NCBI GenBank assembly: GCA_035629025.1
Contig: DASPIU010000051.1
Span: 11,177 to 75,176 of the forward strand
DNA length: 64,000 bases
From: Stenotrophomonas_A sp035629025
Lineage (GTDB): Bacteria > Pseudomonadota > Gammaproteobacteria > Xanthomonadales > Xanthomonadaceae
Direction: 5' to 3'
This document shows, one piece after another, positions 1 to 8,476 of this stretch (position 1 is its first letter; every line of letters starts with the position of its first letter). The notes under the pieces were generated by a model. The model ran no database searches. It worked only from the letters and a program-made list of their open reading frames with translations, and had not been told where the DNA came from. The position numbers were made by a program, and so were the translations under genes.

Positions 1-902
1 TCGGCCATCACGAGACCGGCTGCGCGATCGACCACTACGAGGACCAGCTGGGCGCCGCGCTCGACCTGTATGCGCGGCTGGGCGTGGACGTGGTCAAGAC
101 CGGCTACGTCTGCGACGACGGCCAGGTCGAACGCCGCAACCCGGCCGGCGGTCCGCCGTGGCGCGAATGGCACGACGGCCAGTTCATGGCCCGCCACCAT
201 CTCAACGTGGTCGAGCAGGCGGCACAGCGCCATATCGCCATCAACGCGCATGAGCCGATCAAGGACACCGGCCTGCGCCGCACCTACCCGAACTGGATGT
301 CGCGCGAAGGCGCGCGCGGCATGGAATACAACGCCTGGGGCCAGCCGCCCAATCCGCCCGAGCACGAGGTCAACCTCGTATTCACCCGTCTGCTCGCCGG
401 GCCGATGGACTACACGCCGGGCATCGTCAGCCTGCGCGGCCGCAATGGTCAGGCCATTCCGAGCACGCTGGCGCGGCAGCTCGCGCTGTATGTGACTCTG
501 TACAGCCCGCTGCAGATGGCCGCCGACCTGCCCGAGCACTACGAGCAGCACCGCGATGCGTTCCGCTTCATCGAGGACGTGGCCGTGGACTGGGACGACA
601 CCCGCGTGCTGGGCGGCGAGGTCGGCGACTACGTCACCATCGCGCGCAAGGATCGGAACAGTCGCGACTGGTTCCTGGGCAGCATCACCGACGAACACGG
701 CCGCGTGTTGCCGGTATCCCTTTCCTTCCTGGAACCGGGTGTGCGCTATCGCGCGGAGATATACCGCGACGGTGAAGGCGCGGATTTCCGCAGCAATCCG
801 TTTGCCTTCGTGCGCGAGACGCGCGAGGTCGGCAGCGGCGATTCGATAGTGTTGACGCTGGCACCCGGTGGCGGTGAAGCGATTCGGTTTACGCCTTTGT
901 AG
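1..902 (+). CDS. GH97 alpha-glucosidase, C-terminal part (5' end outside window)
   Basis: The frame is open from the first base and ends at TAG 900-902, giving about 299 residues of a glycoside hydrolase family 97 protein. The fragment opens with GHHETG. About 80 residues on come HEPIKDTGLRRTYPN and then SREGARGMEYN. The spacing of the three glutamates (HE, RE, ME) is the same as Glu508, Glu526 and Glu532 of the Bacteroides SusB enzyme, where they are the base/calcium ligand, a calcium ligand and the general acid; the Glu of GHHET probably matches Glu439. The inverting-type residues are therefore present. The last 100 residues form the expected beta domain. GH97 enzymes of this kind release glucose from malto-oligosaccharides, usually in the periplasm. 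It sits 185 bp upstream of a TonB-dependent receptor in the same direction, which fits an alpha-glucan uptake locus. Confidence 0.9.
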   Translation, partial: GHHETGCAIDHYEDQLGAALDLYARLGVDVVKTGYVCDDGQVERRNPAGGPPWREWHDGQFMARHHLNVVEQAAQRHIAINAHEPIKDTGLRRTYPNWMSREGARGMEYNAWGQPPNPPEHEVNLVFTRLLAGPMDYTPGIVSLRGRNGQAIPSTLARQLALYVTLYSPLQMAADLPEHYEQHRDAFRFIEDVAVDWDDTRVLGGEVGDYVTIARKDRNSRDWFLGSITDEHGRVLPVSLSFLEPGVRYRAEIYRDGEGADFRSNPFAFVRETREVGSGDSIVLTLAPGGGEAIRFTPL

Positions 903-949
903 TGCAGCCAATGCCGCGGCCGGAACCGATTCCAGCCGCATGAGCTGCA

Positions 950-970
950 TTGAATACGTATGCAGGCCGG
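950..970 (+). promoter_or_regulatory. LacI-type operator in the promoter of the TonB-dependent receptor
   Basis: The core TGAATACGTATGCA (951-964) is a 14-bp inverted repeat with a central CG and one mismatch per arm, the layout of LacI-family operators. The 21 bp at 950-970 recur exactly, on the other strand, at 8433-8453 upstream of the GH13 gene. Downstream both copies also share CGACAC at the same distance and a TAnnnT hexamer at the same distance (TACCAT 993-998 here), probably the -10 element. That would put the operator near position -45. The regulator is not in the window; the LacI assignment is inferred from the palindrome. Confidence 0.65.
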
Positions 971-1087
971 TCTATACGGCCGACACACTGCCTACCATTA
1001 CCCGCAGTCGCGCACCGTCTTGGTTGCGACGCGCCACCCCCCGGGGGGCGACACAAATCGAATGACAACATTGCCTGGGAGGGGAAA

Positions 1088-3853
1088 ATGTTGAACCACA
1101 AGCACAGCGCGCTCAGCCTCGCGCTGGCCGCCGCGATGATGCCGATGCTGGCGTCCGCGCAGTCGGCCGATCCGGCTACCGCCGATACCACGCCGCAGCA
1201 GAACACCGGCTCGGTCACCGACCTGGATACCGTCGAAGTCACCGGCATCCGCCGCGGCATCGAGAGCGCCATCGCGGTCAAGCGCGACGCCACCTCGGTG
1301 GTCGAGGCGATCTCGGCCGAGGACATCGGCAAACTGCCAGACATCTCCATCGCCGAATCGCTGGCACGCCTGCCTGGCCTGTCCGCGCAGCGCGTGGCCG
1401 GCCGCGCGCAGGTCATCAGCATCCGCGGCCTGTCGCCGGACTTCGCCACCACCCTGCTCAACGGCCGTGAAGTCGTCAGCACTGGCGACAACCGCAGCGT
1501 CGAGTTCGACCAGTACCCGGCCGAGCTGATGAACGGCGTCACCGTGTACAAGACCCCGGATGCGGCACTGGTCGGCCAGGGCCTGTCCGGCACCATCGAC
1601 ATGCAGACCGTGCGCCCGCTCAGCTTCGGCGACCGCGTCATCACCGTCGGCGGCCACTTCCAGAACAATTCGCTGGGCAAGGCGGCCAACGTCGACCCCA
1701 ACGGCAACCGCTTCAACGCCAGCTACATCGATCAGTTCGCCGACGGCAAGTTCGGCATCTCGATCGGCTATGCGCATACCGACACGCCGATCCAGGAAAA
1801 CCAGGTGGGCCTGTACGAGCCGTGGAGCACCGAGAACACCGACCAGGGCTTCCGCCCCGGCGTTCCGGCCGGCACCTACTACAGCGACGGCATCAAGGCC
1901 CTGCGCCGCACCGGCAACGCCAAGCGCGACGCCGTGATGGCCACCGTGCAGTTCCGCCCGTCCAACGCCTGGACCAGCACGCTCGACGCCTTCCACACCG
2001 AAGCCGAGCAGATCGACACCGCCAACCAGTTCGAGGTCAGCCTCGGCAACTACAACGGCGGCTACAGCCCCGGCCTGGCCGTGAGCAACCTGCAGGTCAA
2101 CGGCAACAACACGATGACCGGCGGCACCGCCAGCGGCGTGTACCCGCTGGTGCGCGGCATGTACAACAAGCGCGAAGACAAGATCGACGCGTATGGCTGG
2201 AACAACGAGTTCACCTTCGACTCGGGCGTGCGCATCAGTGCCGACCTGAACTACTCCAAGGCCACCCGCGAGGAGCTGAGCCTGGAGAACAACACCCAGA
2301 TGGCGCCGATGCCGCAGCTGGATACGGTCAACCTGACCTACCACAGCAACGACTTCTCCCAGCTGGTGCCCGGCCGCGACTATTCCGATCCGAACTCGCT
2401 GTACCTGACCAACACCATCTATGGCTCCGGCTACGGCAAGGTGCCGAGCGTGGAAGACCGGCTGAAGGGCGCCCGCCTGCAGGCCAGCTTCCCGATGCCC
2501 GAAGCCTTGGGCTGGATCCGCGACCTGGACGTGGGCGTCAACTACGCCGACCGCGAAAAGCACAAGGAACAGCCGGAAGGCAACATCAACCTCGGCGCGC
2601 AAGGCGACAGCACCATCGCCAGCGACCTGCAGTACAGCCCGGTCAATCTCGGCTTTGCCGGCATCGGCTTCATCCCGGCCTGGAACGTGCCGGCGGCGGT
2701 GGACCGCTACATGACCTTCCAACCGGTGGACGACCTGTCCTACCTGGTCTCCAAGGCGTGGACGGTGAACGAGAAGATCACCACCGCCTGGGTCCGGGCC
2801 AACCTGGATGCCGACCTGAGCGACAGCGTGAGCCTGCGCGGCAATTTCGGCGTGCAGCTGCAGCACGCCGACCAGTCGTCCAAGGCCAACTACTGGGACG
2901 GCACCCAGCCTGCCGGCAGTGAAGTTCGTCCCTTTGAAGCAGGCAAGGATTACGACGACTGGCTGCCGAGCATGAACCTGGCGTTCCTGTTCCCGCACGA
3001 CCAGACCGTGCGCTTCGCCCTGGCCAAGCAGGTCGCCCGCCCGCGTGTGGACCAGATGCGCGCTTCGCTGGAGTTCGGCGTGGACTCGTCCACCGGCAAG
3101 CCCGGCGCCAGCGGCGGCAACCCGCTGCTCGACCCGTGGCGCGCCAATGCGCTGGATATCTCCTACGAGAAGTACTTCGGCGAGAAGGCGTATGTGGCTG
3201 CGGCGTTCTTCTACAAGGACCTGAAGAGCTACATCTACACCCAGAGCCGCGACGACTACGACTTCTCGGCGTTCGTGGCCGACTACGTGCCGCCGCCGGG
3301 TGGCGCGCCGGTGCAGACCATCGGCACGTTCACCGCGCCGGAGAACGGCAAGGGTGGCACGCTGCGCGGCCTGGAGCTGACCGCTTCGCTGCCGCTGGAC
3401 ATGCTGTGGTCGCCGCTGCGCGGCTTCGGTGTGCAGGCCAGCGCCACCTTCAACGACAGCGACGTGAAGATCCGCGATCCCGACAGCGCTTCCAGTGTGG
3501 GCAGCGGCGCCATTGACCTGCCGGGCCTGTCCGACCGCGTGTACAACTTCACCGCCTACTACGAGAACAAGGGCTTCGAGGCGCGCGTGAGCCAGCGTCG
3601 TCGCTCCGACTTCATCGGCGAGATCGGCAACTTCAACGGCAACCGCACGCTGCGCTACGTGGTCGGCGAAAGCGTCACCGACGCGCAGGTCAGCTACAGC
3701 TTCGGCGATTCGCTGGAAGGCCTGAGCATCCTGCTGCAGGTGAGCAACCTGACCAACGCGCCGTACCGCACCTATGCCGGCACCAAGGATCGGCCGCTGG
3801 AGTACATCGAGTGGGGCCGCACCTACCTGATGGGCGTGACGTACAAGTTCTGA
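1088..3853 (+). CDS. TonB-dependent receptor, probably for malto-oligosaccharides
   Basis: An outer-membrane TonB-dependent receptor of 921 residues, of the Xanthomonas/Caulobacter type. The ATG at 1088 follows GGGAGGGG and gives a signal peptide ending at ASA/Q. A TonB-box-like stretch (DTVEVTG) leads into the plug (residues about 55-190, with SIAESLARLPGL and VISIRGL). The beta-barrel follows and ends in the expected terminal Phe (YKF). Receptors of this class carry oligosaccharides across the outer membrane. The GH97 gene just upstream and the operator shared with a GH13 alpha-glucosidase 5 kb away make an alpha-glucan substrate likely, but the substrate is inferred from context only. An upstream in-frame start at 950 lies inside the operator and would precede the signal peptide, so I reject it. 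Confidence 0.9.
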   Translation: MLNHKHSALSLALAAAMMPMLASAQSADPATADTTPQQNTGSVTDLDTVEVTGIRRGIESAIAVKRDATSVVEAISAEDIGKLPDISIAESLARLPGLSAQRVAGRAQVISIRGLSPDFATTLLNGREVVSTGDNRSVEFDQYPAELMNGVTVYKTPDAALVGQGLSGTIDMQTVRPLSFGDRVITVGGHFQNNSLGKAANVDPNGNRFNASYIDQFADGKFGISIGYAHTDTPIQENQVGLYEPWSTENTDQGFRPGVPAGTYYSDGIKALRRTGNAKRDAVMATVQFRPSNAWTSTLDAFHTEAEQIDTANQFEVSLGNYNGGYSPGLAVSNLQVNGNNTMTGGTASGVYPLVRGMYNKREDKIDAYGWNNEFTFDSGVRISADLNYSKATREELSLENNTQMAPMPQLDTVNLTYHSNDFSQLVPGRDYSDPNSLYLTNTIYGSGYGKVPSVEDRLKGARLQASFPMPEALGWIRDLDVGVNYADREKHKEQPEGNINLGAQGDSTIASDLQYSPVNLGFAGIGFIPAWNVPAAVDRYMTFQPVDDLSYLVSKAWTVNEKITTAWVRANLDADLSDSVSLRGNFGVQLQHADQSSKANYWDGTQPAGSEVRPFEAGKDYDDWLPSMNLAFLFPHDQTVRFALAKQVARPRVDQMRASLEFGVDSSTGKPGASGGNPLLDPWRANALDISYEKYFGEKAYVAAAFFYKDLKSYIYTQSRDDYDFSAFVADYVPPPGGAPVQTIGTFTAPENGKGGTLRGLELTASLPLDMLWSPLRGFGVQASATFNDSDVKIRDPDSASSVGSGAIDLPGLSDRVYNFTAYYENKGFEARVSQRRRSDFIGEIGNFNGNRTLRYVVGESVTDAQVSYSFGDSLEGLSILLQVSNLTNAPYRTYAGTKDRPLEYIEWGRTYLMGVTYKF

Positions 3854-3877
3854 CCCCCCCAAGGTGAAGAAGGAAGG

Positions 3878-3904
3878 GCCCGCTGCCTTGGCAGCGGGCT
3901 TTTT
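3878..3904 (+). terminator. Rho-independent terminator of the TonB-dependent receptor gene
   Basis: Perfect 10-bp stem GCCCGCTGCC/GGCAGCGGGC directly followed by TTTTT, 25 bp after the receptor stop codon. It separates this gene from the LysR gene that converges on it. Confidence 0.9.
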
Positions 3905-3914
3905 CTTTGCGCGC

Positions 3915-4862
3915 TCAATCGCCCGGTGCCGGCGGGCAGCAGACCACGCGAGCCAGGTATTGGCGCGCGGCTTGTCGGGTTTGCGCGGCCTCGGCCTTGA
4001 GCCATTCGCGGAAGCGCACGATCTTGTCCTCCTGGCAGCGCGCCACCTGTGTGGTGAACGAGAACGTGCGGCCGTCGGAGGCGACAAAGTTGTGCGCGGG
4101 CACCAGCGCGCCGCTGCGCAGCTCATGCTCGAACAGCAGCGGCGAGCCGATCGCCACGCCCTGCCCGGCTACCGCGGCGGCGATATCCAGATGCTCGGCG
4201 GACAGACGCGTGCCGAACTTGCCGGACAGGTCGGCCAACGGATAGCCCCGTGCCCGATACCACAGCCGCCACCAGTCGGGCCGCCCCAGCAGCGGCACAT
4301 CGAGTGGCTGGGTGGGATCTTCGATCGCGGCTGCGGCGCGGCGCAAGGCGGGCGCACACAGCGGCAGGAACACATTGGGGAATAGTTCGACCGAATGCAG
4401 CCCAGGCCAGCGGCCGTGACCGTGGCGAATGGCCGCATCGAAGCGGCCGCTGGTCAGGTCCTGCGCCTGCGCCGACAGATCGAGCTCCACGGTCAGATGC
4501 GAGTGCTGCGCACGGAAGCGGCCGAGGCGCGGCGTCAGCCAACCGGTGCCCAGGCTGGGTGGCGTGGTCAGGAAGAGACGCGTCTGCTCGCGCTCTTCGG
4601 CGTGGTTGCCGCGCAGCGGTGCAAGCGCGCGGGTCGCTTCCTCCGCCATGCGGCGCCCAACGATGGTCAATTCGACGTATTGCGCGTGACGCATGAACAG
4701 CCGCACGCCGATCTGCGTCTCCAGCTGCTGCACGTGATGACTCACCAACGCGGCGCTGGTCTCCAGTTCCTGTGCAGCGCGCGCAAAGCTGCCCAACCGC
4801 GCGGCCGCCTCGAAGGCCCGGATCGCGACGAGCGATGGCGTGGGTGGGACCTCGACCTTCAA
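3915..4862 (-). CDS. LysR-type transcriptional regulator, GcvA-like
   Basis: A 315-residue LysR-family regulator. The winged helix-turn-helix is at the N-terminus (AIRAFEAAARLGSFARAAQEL, then SAALVSHHVQQLETQIGVRLF), followed by a two-lobed effector domain with the GcvA-like LSAQAQDLTSGRFDAAIRHGHG stretch. I chose the TTG at 4862 because it starts just before the usual PPxxxLxAxRAFEAAAR; a GTG at 4919 would add 19 residues with no family resemblance. It lies 63 bp downstream of the HxlR gene on the same strand and could be co-transcribed with it. Target genes are unknown; no divergent partner is adjacent. Confidence 0.85.
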   Translation of the reverse strand: MKVEVPPTPSLVAIRAFEAAARLGSFARAAQELETSAALVSHHVQQLETQIGVRLFMRHAQYVELTIVGRRMAEEATRALAPLRGNHAEEREQTRLFLTTPPSLGTGWLTPRLGRFRAQHSHLTVELDLSAQAQDLTSGRFDAAIRHGHGRWPGLHSVELFPNVFLPLCAPALRRAAAAIEDPTQPLDVPLLGRPDWWRLWYRARGYPLADLSGKFGTRLSAEHLDIAAAVAGQGVAIGSPLLFEHELRSGALVPAHNFVASDGRTFSFTTQVARCQEDKIVRFREWLKAEAAQTRQAARQYLARVVCCPPAPGD

Positions 4863-4925
4863 CCTGGCTTGGCCTGGCGAGCGGAACCCGGATGGTAACG
4901 CTCGCCGGGCCGGCGCCACCAGTTG

Positions 4926-5369
4926 TTACACCTTGCGTACCTCGGTGGCGGCAGGGGCCAAGGGTCGTCCGTCCTTCGACGCCGGGGCCATGTAGGGCAC
5001 GGGCTTGCCGGTCCGCCTGTCCACCAGGACTGAGTGACGTTCGCCGGGCGCGAACAGATGGCGCTCTCCCCACTGGCGCAGCGCCATTACCACCGGGAAC
5101 AGGCTTTCGCCCTGCGCCGTCAGCACGTACTCCTGATATGCCGTGCCATCGGAAGCCGCCCGCGTTTCGAGAATGCCGGCGTCCACCAGCTTGCGCAGGC
5201 GGTCGGCCAGGATGTTGCGAGCCATGCCCAGGCTGCGCTGGAAATCGCTGAAACGGCGCAGGCCATCGAAGGCATCGCGCACGATGAGCAGCGACCAGCG
5301 ATCGCCCACAACGTCAACGGCGCGCGCTACGGGACAGGGTTCGTCAGTGACGGAGTTGCGAGCTGGCAT
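4926..5369 (-). CDS. HxlR-family transcriptional regulator
   Basis: A 147-residue winged-helix regulator of the HxlR family. The signature PCPVARAVDVVGDRWSLLIVRDA is followed by GLRRFSDFQRSLGMARNILADRLRKLVDAGIL. The conserved Cys of the PCP motif is present; in several relatives that Cys senses thiol-reactive or oxidising compounds. The ATG at 5369 is preceded by AGGAAAGG and is preferred to an upstream start at 5435. The gene diverges from an MFS exporter, the arrangement expected for local control of an efflux gene. Two inverted repeats lie between them. Confidence 0.9.
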   Translation of the reverse strand: MPARNSVTDEPCPVARAVDVVGDRWSLLIVRDAFDGLRRFSDFQRSLGMARNILADRLRKLVDAGILETRAASDGTAYQEYVLTAQGESLFPVVMALRQWGERHLFAPGERHSVLVDRRTGKPVPYMAPASKDGRPLAPAATEVRKV

Positions 5370-5398
5370 GGCCTTTCCTGTGGACGAGTGGAGCGGAC

Positions 5399-5461
5399 GC
5401 GGTTGCATTTTAAAACCGCTTGCCCTAGCCTCCAACCAGTTTTGTTTTGCAACCGGTACGG
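5399..5461. promoter_or_regulatory. Inverted repeats between HxlR and MFS genes (putative operator)
   Basis: GCGGTT (5399-5404) and AACCGC (5414-5419) form an inverted repeat with a 9-bp spacer. A second imperfect one follows, ACCAGTTTTG to GCAACCGGT (about 5434-5457). Both lie in the divergent promoter region, where an HxlR dimer would be expected to bind. Binding is inferred only. Confidence 0.4.
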
Positions 5462-5464
5462 GCC

Positions 5465-6691
5465 ATGGTCATTCGCTCCCCTTCCCTCTCGGCACTGCCT
5501 GCGCGGCGTTGCCGCATGTCACGCGGCCAGGTGCTGCTGTTTGCCACCGCCAGCGGCCTGAGCGTGGCGAACGTGTATTACGCGCAGCCGCTGCTGGATG
5601 CGTTGGCGCTCGACTTCGGCATCCAGCCCGGGCTGGTCGGTGGCGTGGTCACTGCGACCCAGGTGGGCTGTGCGTTGGCCTTGTTGCTGCTGGTGCCGCT
5701 GGGCGACCTGGTGGAGCGGCGCCGGTTGATGGCGATGCAATTGCTGGCGCTGGTGGCGGCCCTGCTCGCAGTCGCACTGGCGCATTCCGTGTCCGCGCTG
5801 CTGGCCGCCATGTTTGCCGTGGGCCTGCTGGGCACCGCGATGACGCAGGGGCTGATCGCCTATGCGGCCATCGCTGCGCAAGCGCACGAACAAGGCCGGG
5901 TGGTCGGTGCCGCGCAAGGCGGCGTCTTCATCGGCCTGTTGCTGGCGCGGGTCTTTGCAGGAGGCATCACCGACCTGGCCGGCTGGCGCGCGGTATACCT
6001 TTGCGCCGGATTCCTGATGCTGGCGATGGCATTGCCGCTATGGCGAGGGTTGCCTGTCCTGCCCCCACGCTCGGATGCCATGCGCTACCCGCAGCTGATC
6101 GTATCGATGTGGACGATGCTGCGGGAGCGGCTTCTGCAGGTACGCGGCATGCTGGCACTGCTGATGTTCGCTGCCTTCAACATCTTCTGGAGCGCGCTGG
6201 TATTGCCGCTGAGTGCCCCACCCTATGGCTTCTCGCACACAAGTATTGGCGCATTCGGGCTGGTGGGCGTGATCGGCGCGCTGGCTGCCACGCGCGCCGG
6301 CTATTGGGCCGACCGCGGCTACGGCCAGCGCACCAGCGCGGCGGCGTTGGTACTGCTGCTGTTGGCGTGGTGGCCGCTGTCGATGATGGAGCAGTCGCTA
6401 TGGGCGTTGGTGGTCGGCATCGTGTTGCTCGACCTGGGCGGCCAAGCATTGCATGTCACCAACCAGAGCCTGATTTTCCGCGTCCGGCCCGAGGCGCACG
6501 GCCGGATGGTCGGCCTGTACATGCTGTTCTATTCGGTCGGCAGTGGACTGGGGGCACTCGGCACGACCATCACCTATGCGCGGGGTGGGTGGCAGGGTGT
6601 ATGCCTGCTGGGCGCGGGGGTCAGCCTGATGGCCCTGCTGTTCTGGTGGGCGACGCGGCGCTGCATTCCGGCCGCGATCGATCACGAATGA
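5465..6691 (+). CDS. MFS transporter (putative drug or metabolite exporter)
   Basis: A 12-segment major facilitator protein of about 408 residues. The first helix carries GLSVANVYYAQPLLDAL and the loop between helices 2 and 3 carries GDLVERRRLM, the MFS loop motif with charged residues. The later halves (FNIFWSALVLPLSAPPYGFS, GLYMLFYSVGSGLGALG) match the small-molecule exporter group related to YnfM. The start is uncertain: ATG 5465 is used here, but ATG 5516 (391 residues, beginning MSRGQVLLFATASGL) is equally reasonable. It diverges from the HxlR regulator, so induction by the transported compound is likely. The substrate is unknown. Confidence 0.85.
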   Translation: MVIRSPSLSALPARRCRMSRGQVLLFATASGLSVANVYYAQPLLDALALDFGIQPGLVGGVVTATQVGCALALLLLVPLGDLVERRRLMAMQLLALVAALLAVALAHSVSALLAAMFAVGLLGTAMTQGLIAYAAIAAQAHEQGRVVGAAQGGVFIGLLLARVFAGGITDLAGWRAVYLCAGFLMLAMALPLWRGLPVLPPRSDAMRYPQLIVSMWTMLRERLLQVRGMLALLMFAAFNIFWSALVLPLSAPPYGFSHTSIGAFGLVGVIGALAATRAGYWADRGYGQRTSAAALVLLLLAWWPLSMMEQSLWALVVGIVLLDLGGQALHVTNQSLIFRVRPEAHGRMVGLYMLFYSVGSGLGALGTTITYARGGWQGVCLLGAGVSLMALLFWWATRRCIPAAIDHE

Positions 6692-6693
6692 AA

Positions 6694-6716
6694 CGGAGGC
6701 CCGGGCCTCCGGTTCT
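6694..6716. terminator. Palindrome between convergent MFS and GH13 genes
   Basis: CGGAGGCCCGGGCCTCCG is a perfect 18-bp palindrome 3 bp after the MFS stop codon. It has no strong T-run on either strand, so terminator function is only probable. Confidence 0.5.
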
Positions 6717-6730
6717 GCCCTTGCCAGTGC

Positions 6731-8344
6731 TCAGCCGCGACGCGCGCAATACATGGCGTGCCCGGGCAAGCGCAGTTCGCCGTTTTCGGCAGAGCCCGCA
6801 TCCGGCCCCGGTACCGCGACCGATTCCCACGTGCCTTCCGGCAGCAGGGCCGTGATCGGTTCGGCCGACAGGTTGAACGCCAGCAGCAGCACCTCATCAC
6901 CCAGTTGGCGCTCGAACAGCAGCAGCGGCTCGGCGGTTTCATGGAAGCGGATGTCGCCCTGCAGCAGCACCGGCATCGTCCGGCGCCAGGCCAGGAAGTG
7001 GCGGAAGGCATTGAGCACCGAGTCCGGCTGGCGCGTCTGCGCTTCGACCGACAACATCCGGTGGTCTTCCGGGATTGGCAGCCACGGCGTGGTCGAGCTA
7101 AAGCCCGCCTGCTGGCCGTCATTCCACGGCAGCGGCGTGCGGCAGCCATCGCGGCCCTTGAAGTTCGGCCAGAAGGTGATGCCGTAGGGGTCCTGCAAGG
7201 CCTCGAACGGCACGTCGGCCTCGCCCAGGCCCAGCTCTTCGCCCTGGTACAGGCAGATCGAGCCGCGTAGCGAACACAGCAGCGCGGCCAGCAGCCGCGC
7301 CAGACGCGGATTGGCCGGATGCCCGCCCCAGCGCGTCACCGCGCGCTCCACATCGTGATTGGAGATGGCCCAGCACGGCCAGCCTTCGGTCATCACCGCT
7401 TCCAGCCGCGACACCGTGTTGCGAATGTAGGCGGCGCTGAAATCCTGCACCAGCAGCTCGAAGCTGTAGCCCATGTGCAGGCGGCCGGAGGTGGTGTATT
7501 CGGCGGTGGTGGCCAGCGAATCCTCCGACGAGATCTCGCCCAGGCTCACTGCGCCGGGGTACTGGTCCAGCAGCGCGCGCAAGCGCTCCAGGAAGGCCAG
7601 ATTCTCCGGCTGCGTATTGTTGTAGTAGTGGTACTGGTAGGCGTACGGGTTGTCCGGGCTGAAACCCCGGCCGACACGCTTGTCCGCCGGCTTGGGCGGG
7701 TTGTCGCGCAGCTGCGCGTCGTGGAAGCAGAAGTTGATCGCGTCGAGGCGAAAGCCGTCAACGCCGCGGTCCAGCCAGAAGCGCACGTTATCCAGCGTGG
7801 CCTGCTGCACCGCCGGGTTGTGGAAGTTCAAATCCGGCTGGCTGGCGAGGAAGTTGTGCAGGAAGTATTGCTCGCGCCGTGGCTCCCATTGCCAGGCGAC
7901 GCCGCCAAACAGCGACATCCAGTTGTTCGGTGCGGTGCCGTCTTCGCGCGGGTCTGCCCACACGTACCAGTCGGCCTTGGGATTGTCGCGGCTCTGCCGG
8001 CTTTCGCGGAACCACTCGTGCTCGATCGACGTGTGGCTCAGCACCTGGTCGATCATCACCTTCAAGCCCAGGGCGTGCGCCTTGGCGAGCAGACGGTCGA
8101 AGTCATCCAGTGTGCCGAACAGCGGATCGACGTCGCGGTAATCGGCGATGTCATAGCCGAAATCGGCCATCGGCGACTTGAAGAACGGCGAGATCCAGAT
8201 CGCGTCCACGCCGAGCGAGGCGACGTAATCCAGGCGTTCGATAATGCCGGGCAGGTCGCCGACGCCATCACCGTTGGCATCCAGGAAACTGCGCGGGTAA
8301 ATCTGATAGATGACGGCGCCGCGCCACCATGGAGTCTGCGACAT
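6731..8344 (-). CDS. GH13 alpha-glucosidase, XgtA-like (subfamily 23 type)
   Basis: A 537-residue GH13 enzyme without a signal peptide, so probably cytoplasmic. Residues that can be placed: region I LKVMIDQVLSHTS (about 95-106), the nucleophile in DGFRLDAIN (Asp201), the acid/base in SLGEISS (Glu270) and the transition-state Asp in ISNHDVE (Asp331). The length, FRLDAINFCFHDAQLRDNPPKP and these positions agree with the Xanthomonas campestris alpha-glucosyl-transfer enzyme XgtA. The ATG at 8344 follows GGAGGGGGG. The likely role is hydrolysis or transglycosylation of maltose and short malto-oligosaccharides. Its promoter carries the same 21-bp element as the TonB-dependent receptor, so the two are probably co-regulated. 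Confidence 0.93.
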   Translation of the reverse strand: MSQTPWWRGAVIYQIYPRSFLDANGDGVGDLPGIIERLDYVASLGVDAIWISPFFKSPMADFGYDIADYRDVDPLFGTLDDFDRLLAKAHALGLKVMIDQVLSHTSIEHEWFRESRQSRDNPKADWYVWADPREDGTAPNNWMSLFGGVAWQWEPRREQYFLHNFLASQPDLNFHNPAVQQATLDNVRFWLDRGVDGFRLDAINFCFHDAQLRDNPPKPADKRVGRGFSPDNPYAYQYHYYNNTQPENLAFLERLRALLDQYPGAVSLGEISSEDSLATTAEYTTSGRLHMGYSFELLVQDFSAAYIRNTVSRLEAVMTEGWPCWAISNHDVERAVTRWGGHPANPRLARLLAALLCSLRGSICLYQGEELGLGEADVPFEALQDPYGITFWPNFKGRDGCRTPLPWNDGQQAGFSSTTPWLPIPEDHRMLSVEAQTRQPDSVLNAFRHFLAWRRTMPVLLQGDIRFHETAEPLLLFERQLGDEVLLLAFNLSAEPITALLPEGTWESVAVPGPDAGSAENGELRLPGHAMYCARRG

Positions 8345-8432
8345 CGAGCCCCCCTCCGGGCCTGGAAGCCCCGAAGAGAAGACGGGACTCGAACGAACCC
8401 GGTTAGCTTAGCGTCGGTGTCGCGGCGGGGGG

Positions 8433-8453
8433 CCGGCCTGCATACGTATTCAA
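8433..8453 (-). promoter_or_regulatory. LacI-type operator in the GH13 promoter
   Basis: An exact copy, reverse complement, of the 21 bp at 950-970, with the palindrome at 8439-8452. Read toward the GH13 gene, CGACAC and the hexamer TAAGCT (8410-8405, likely -10) stand at the same distances as in the receptor promoter. This predicts one regulator and one promoter geometry for both genes. Confidence 0.65.
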
Positions 8454-8476
8454 GCCGACACCGGTCGCAGAGCGCA

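Noticed and set aside
998..4126. A 1042-codon minus-strand open frame opposite the TonB-dependent receptor
   Set aside because: It is the antisense shadow of a GC-rich gene. The sense frame has a signal peptide and receptor motifs; the antisense frame has low-complexity Ala/Val/His/Gly sequence and no start context.
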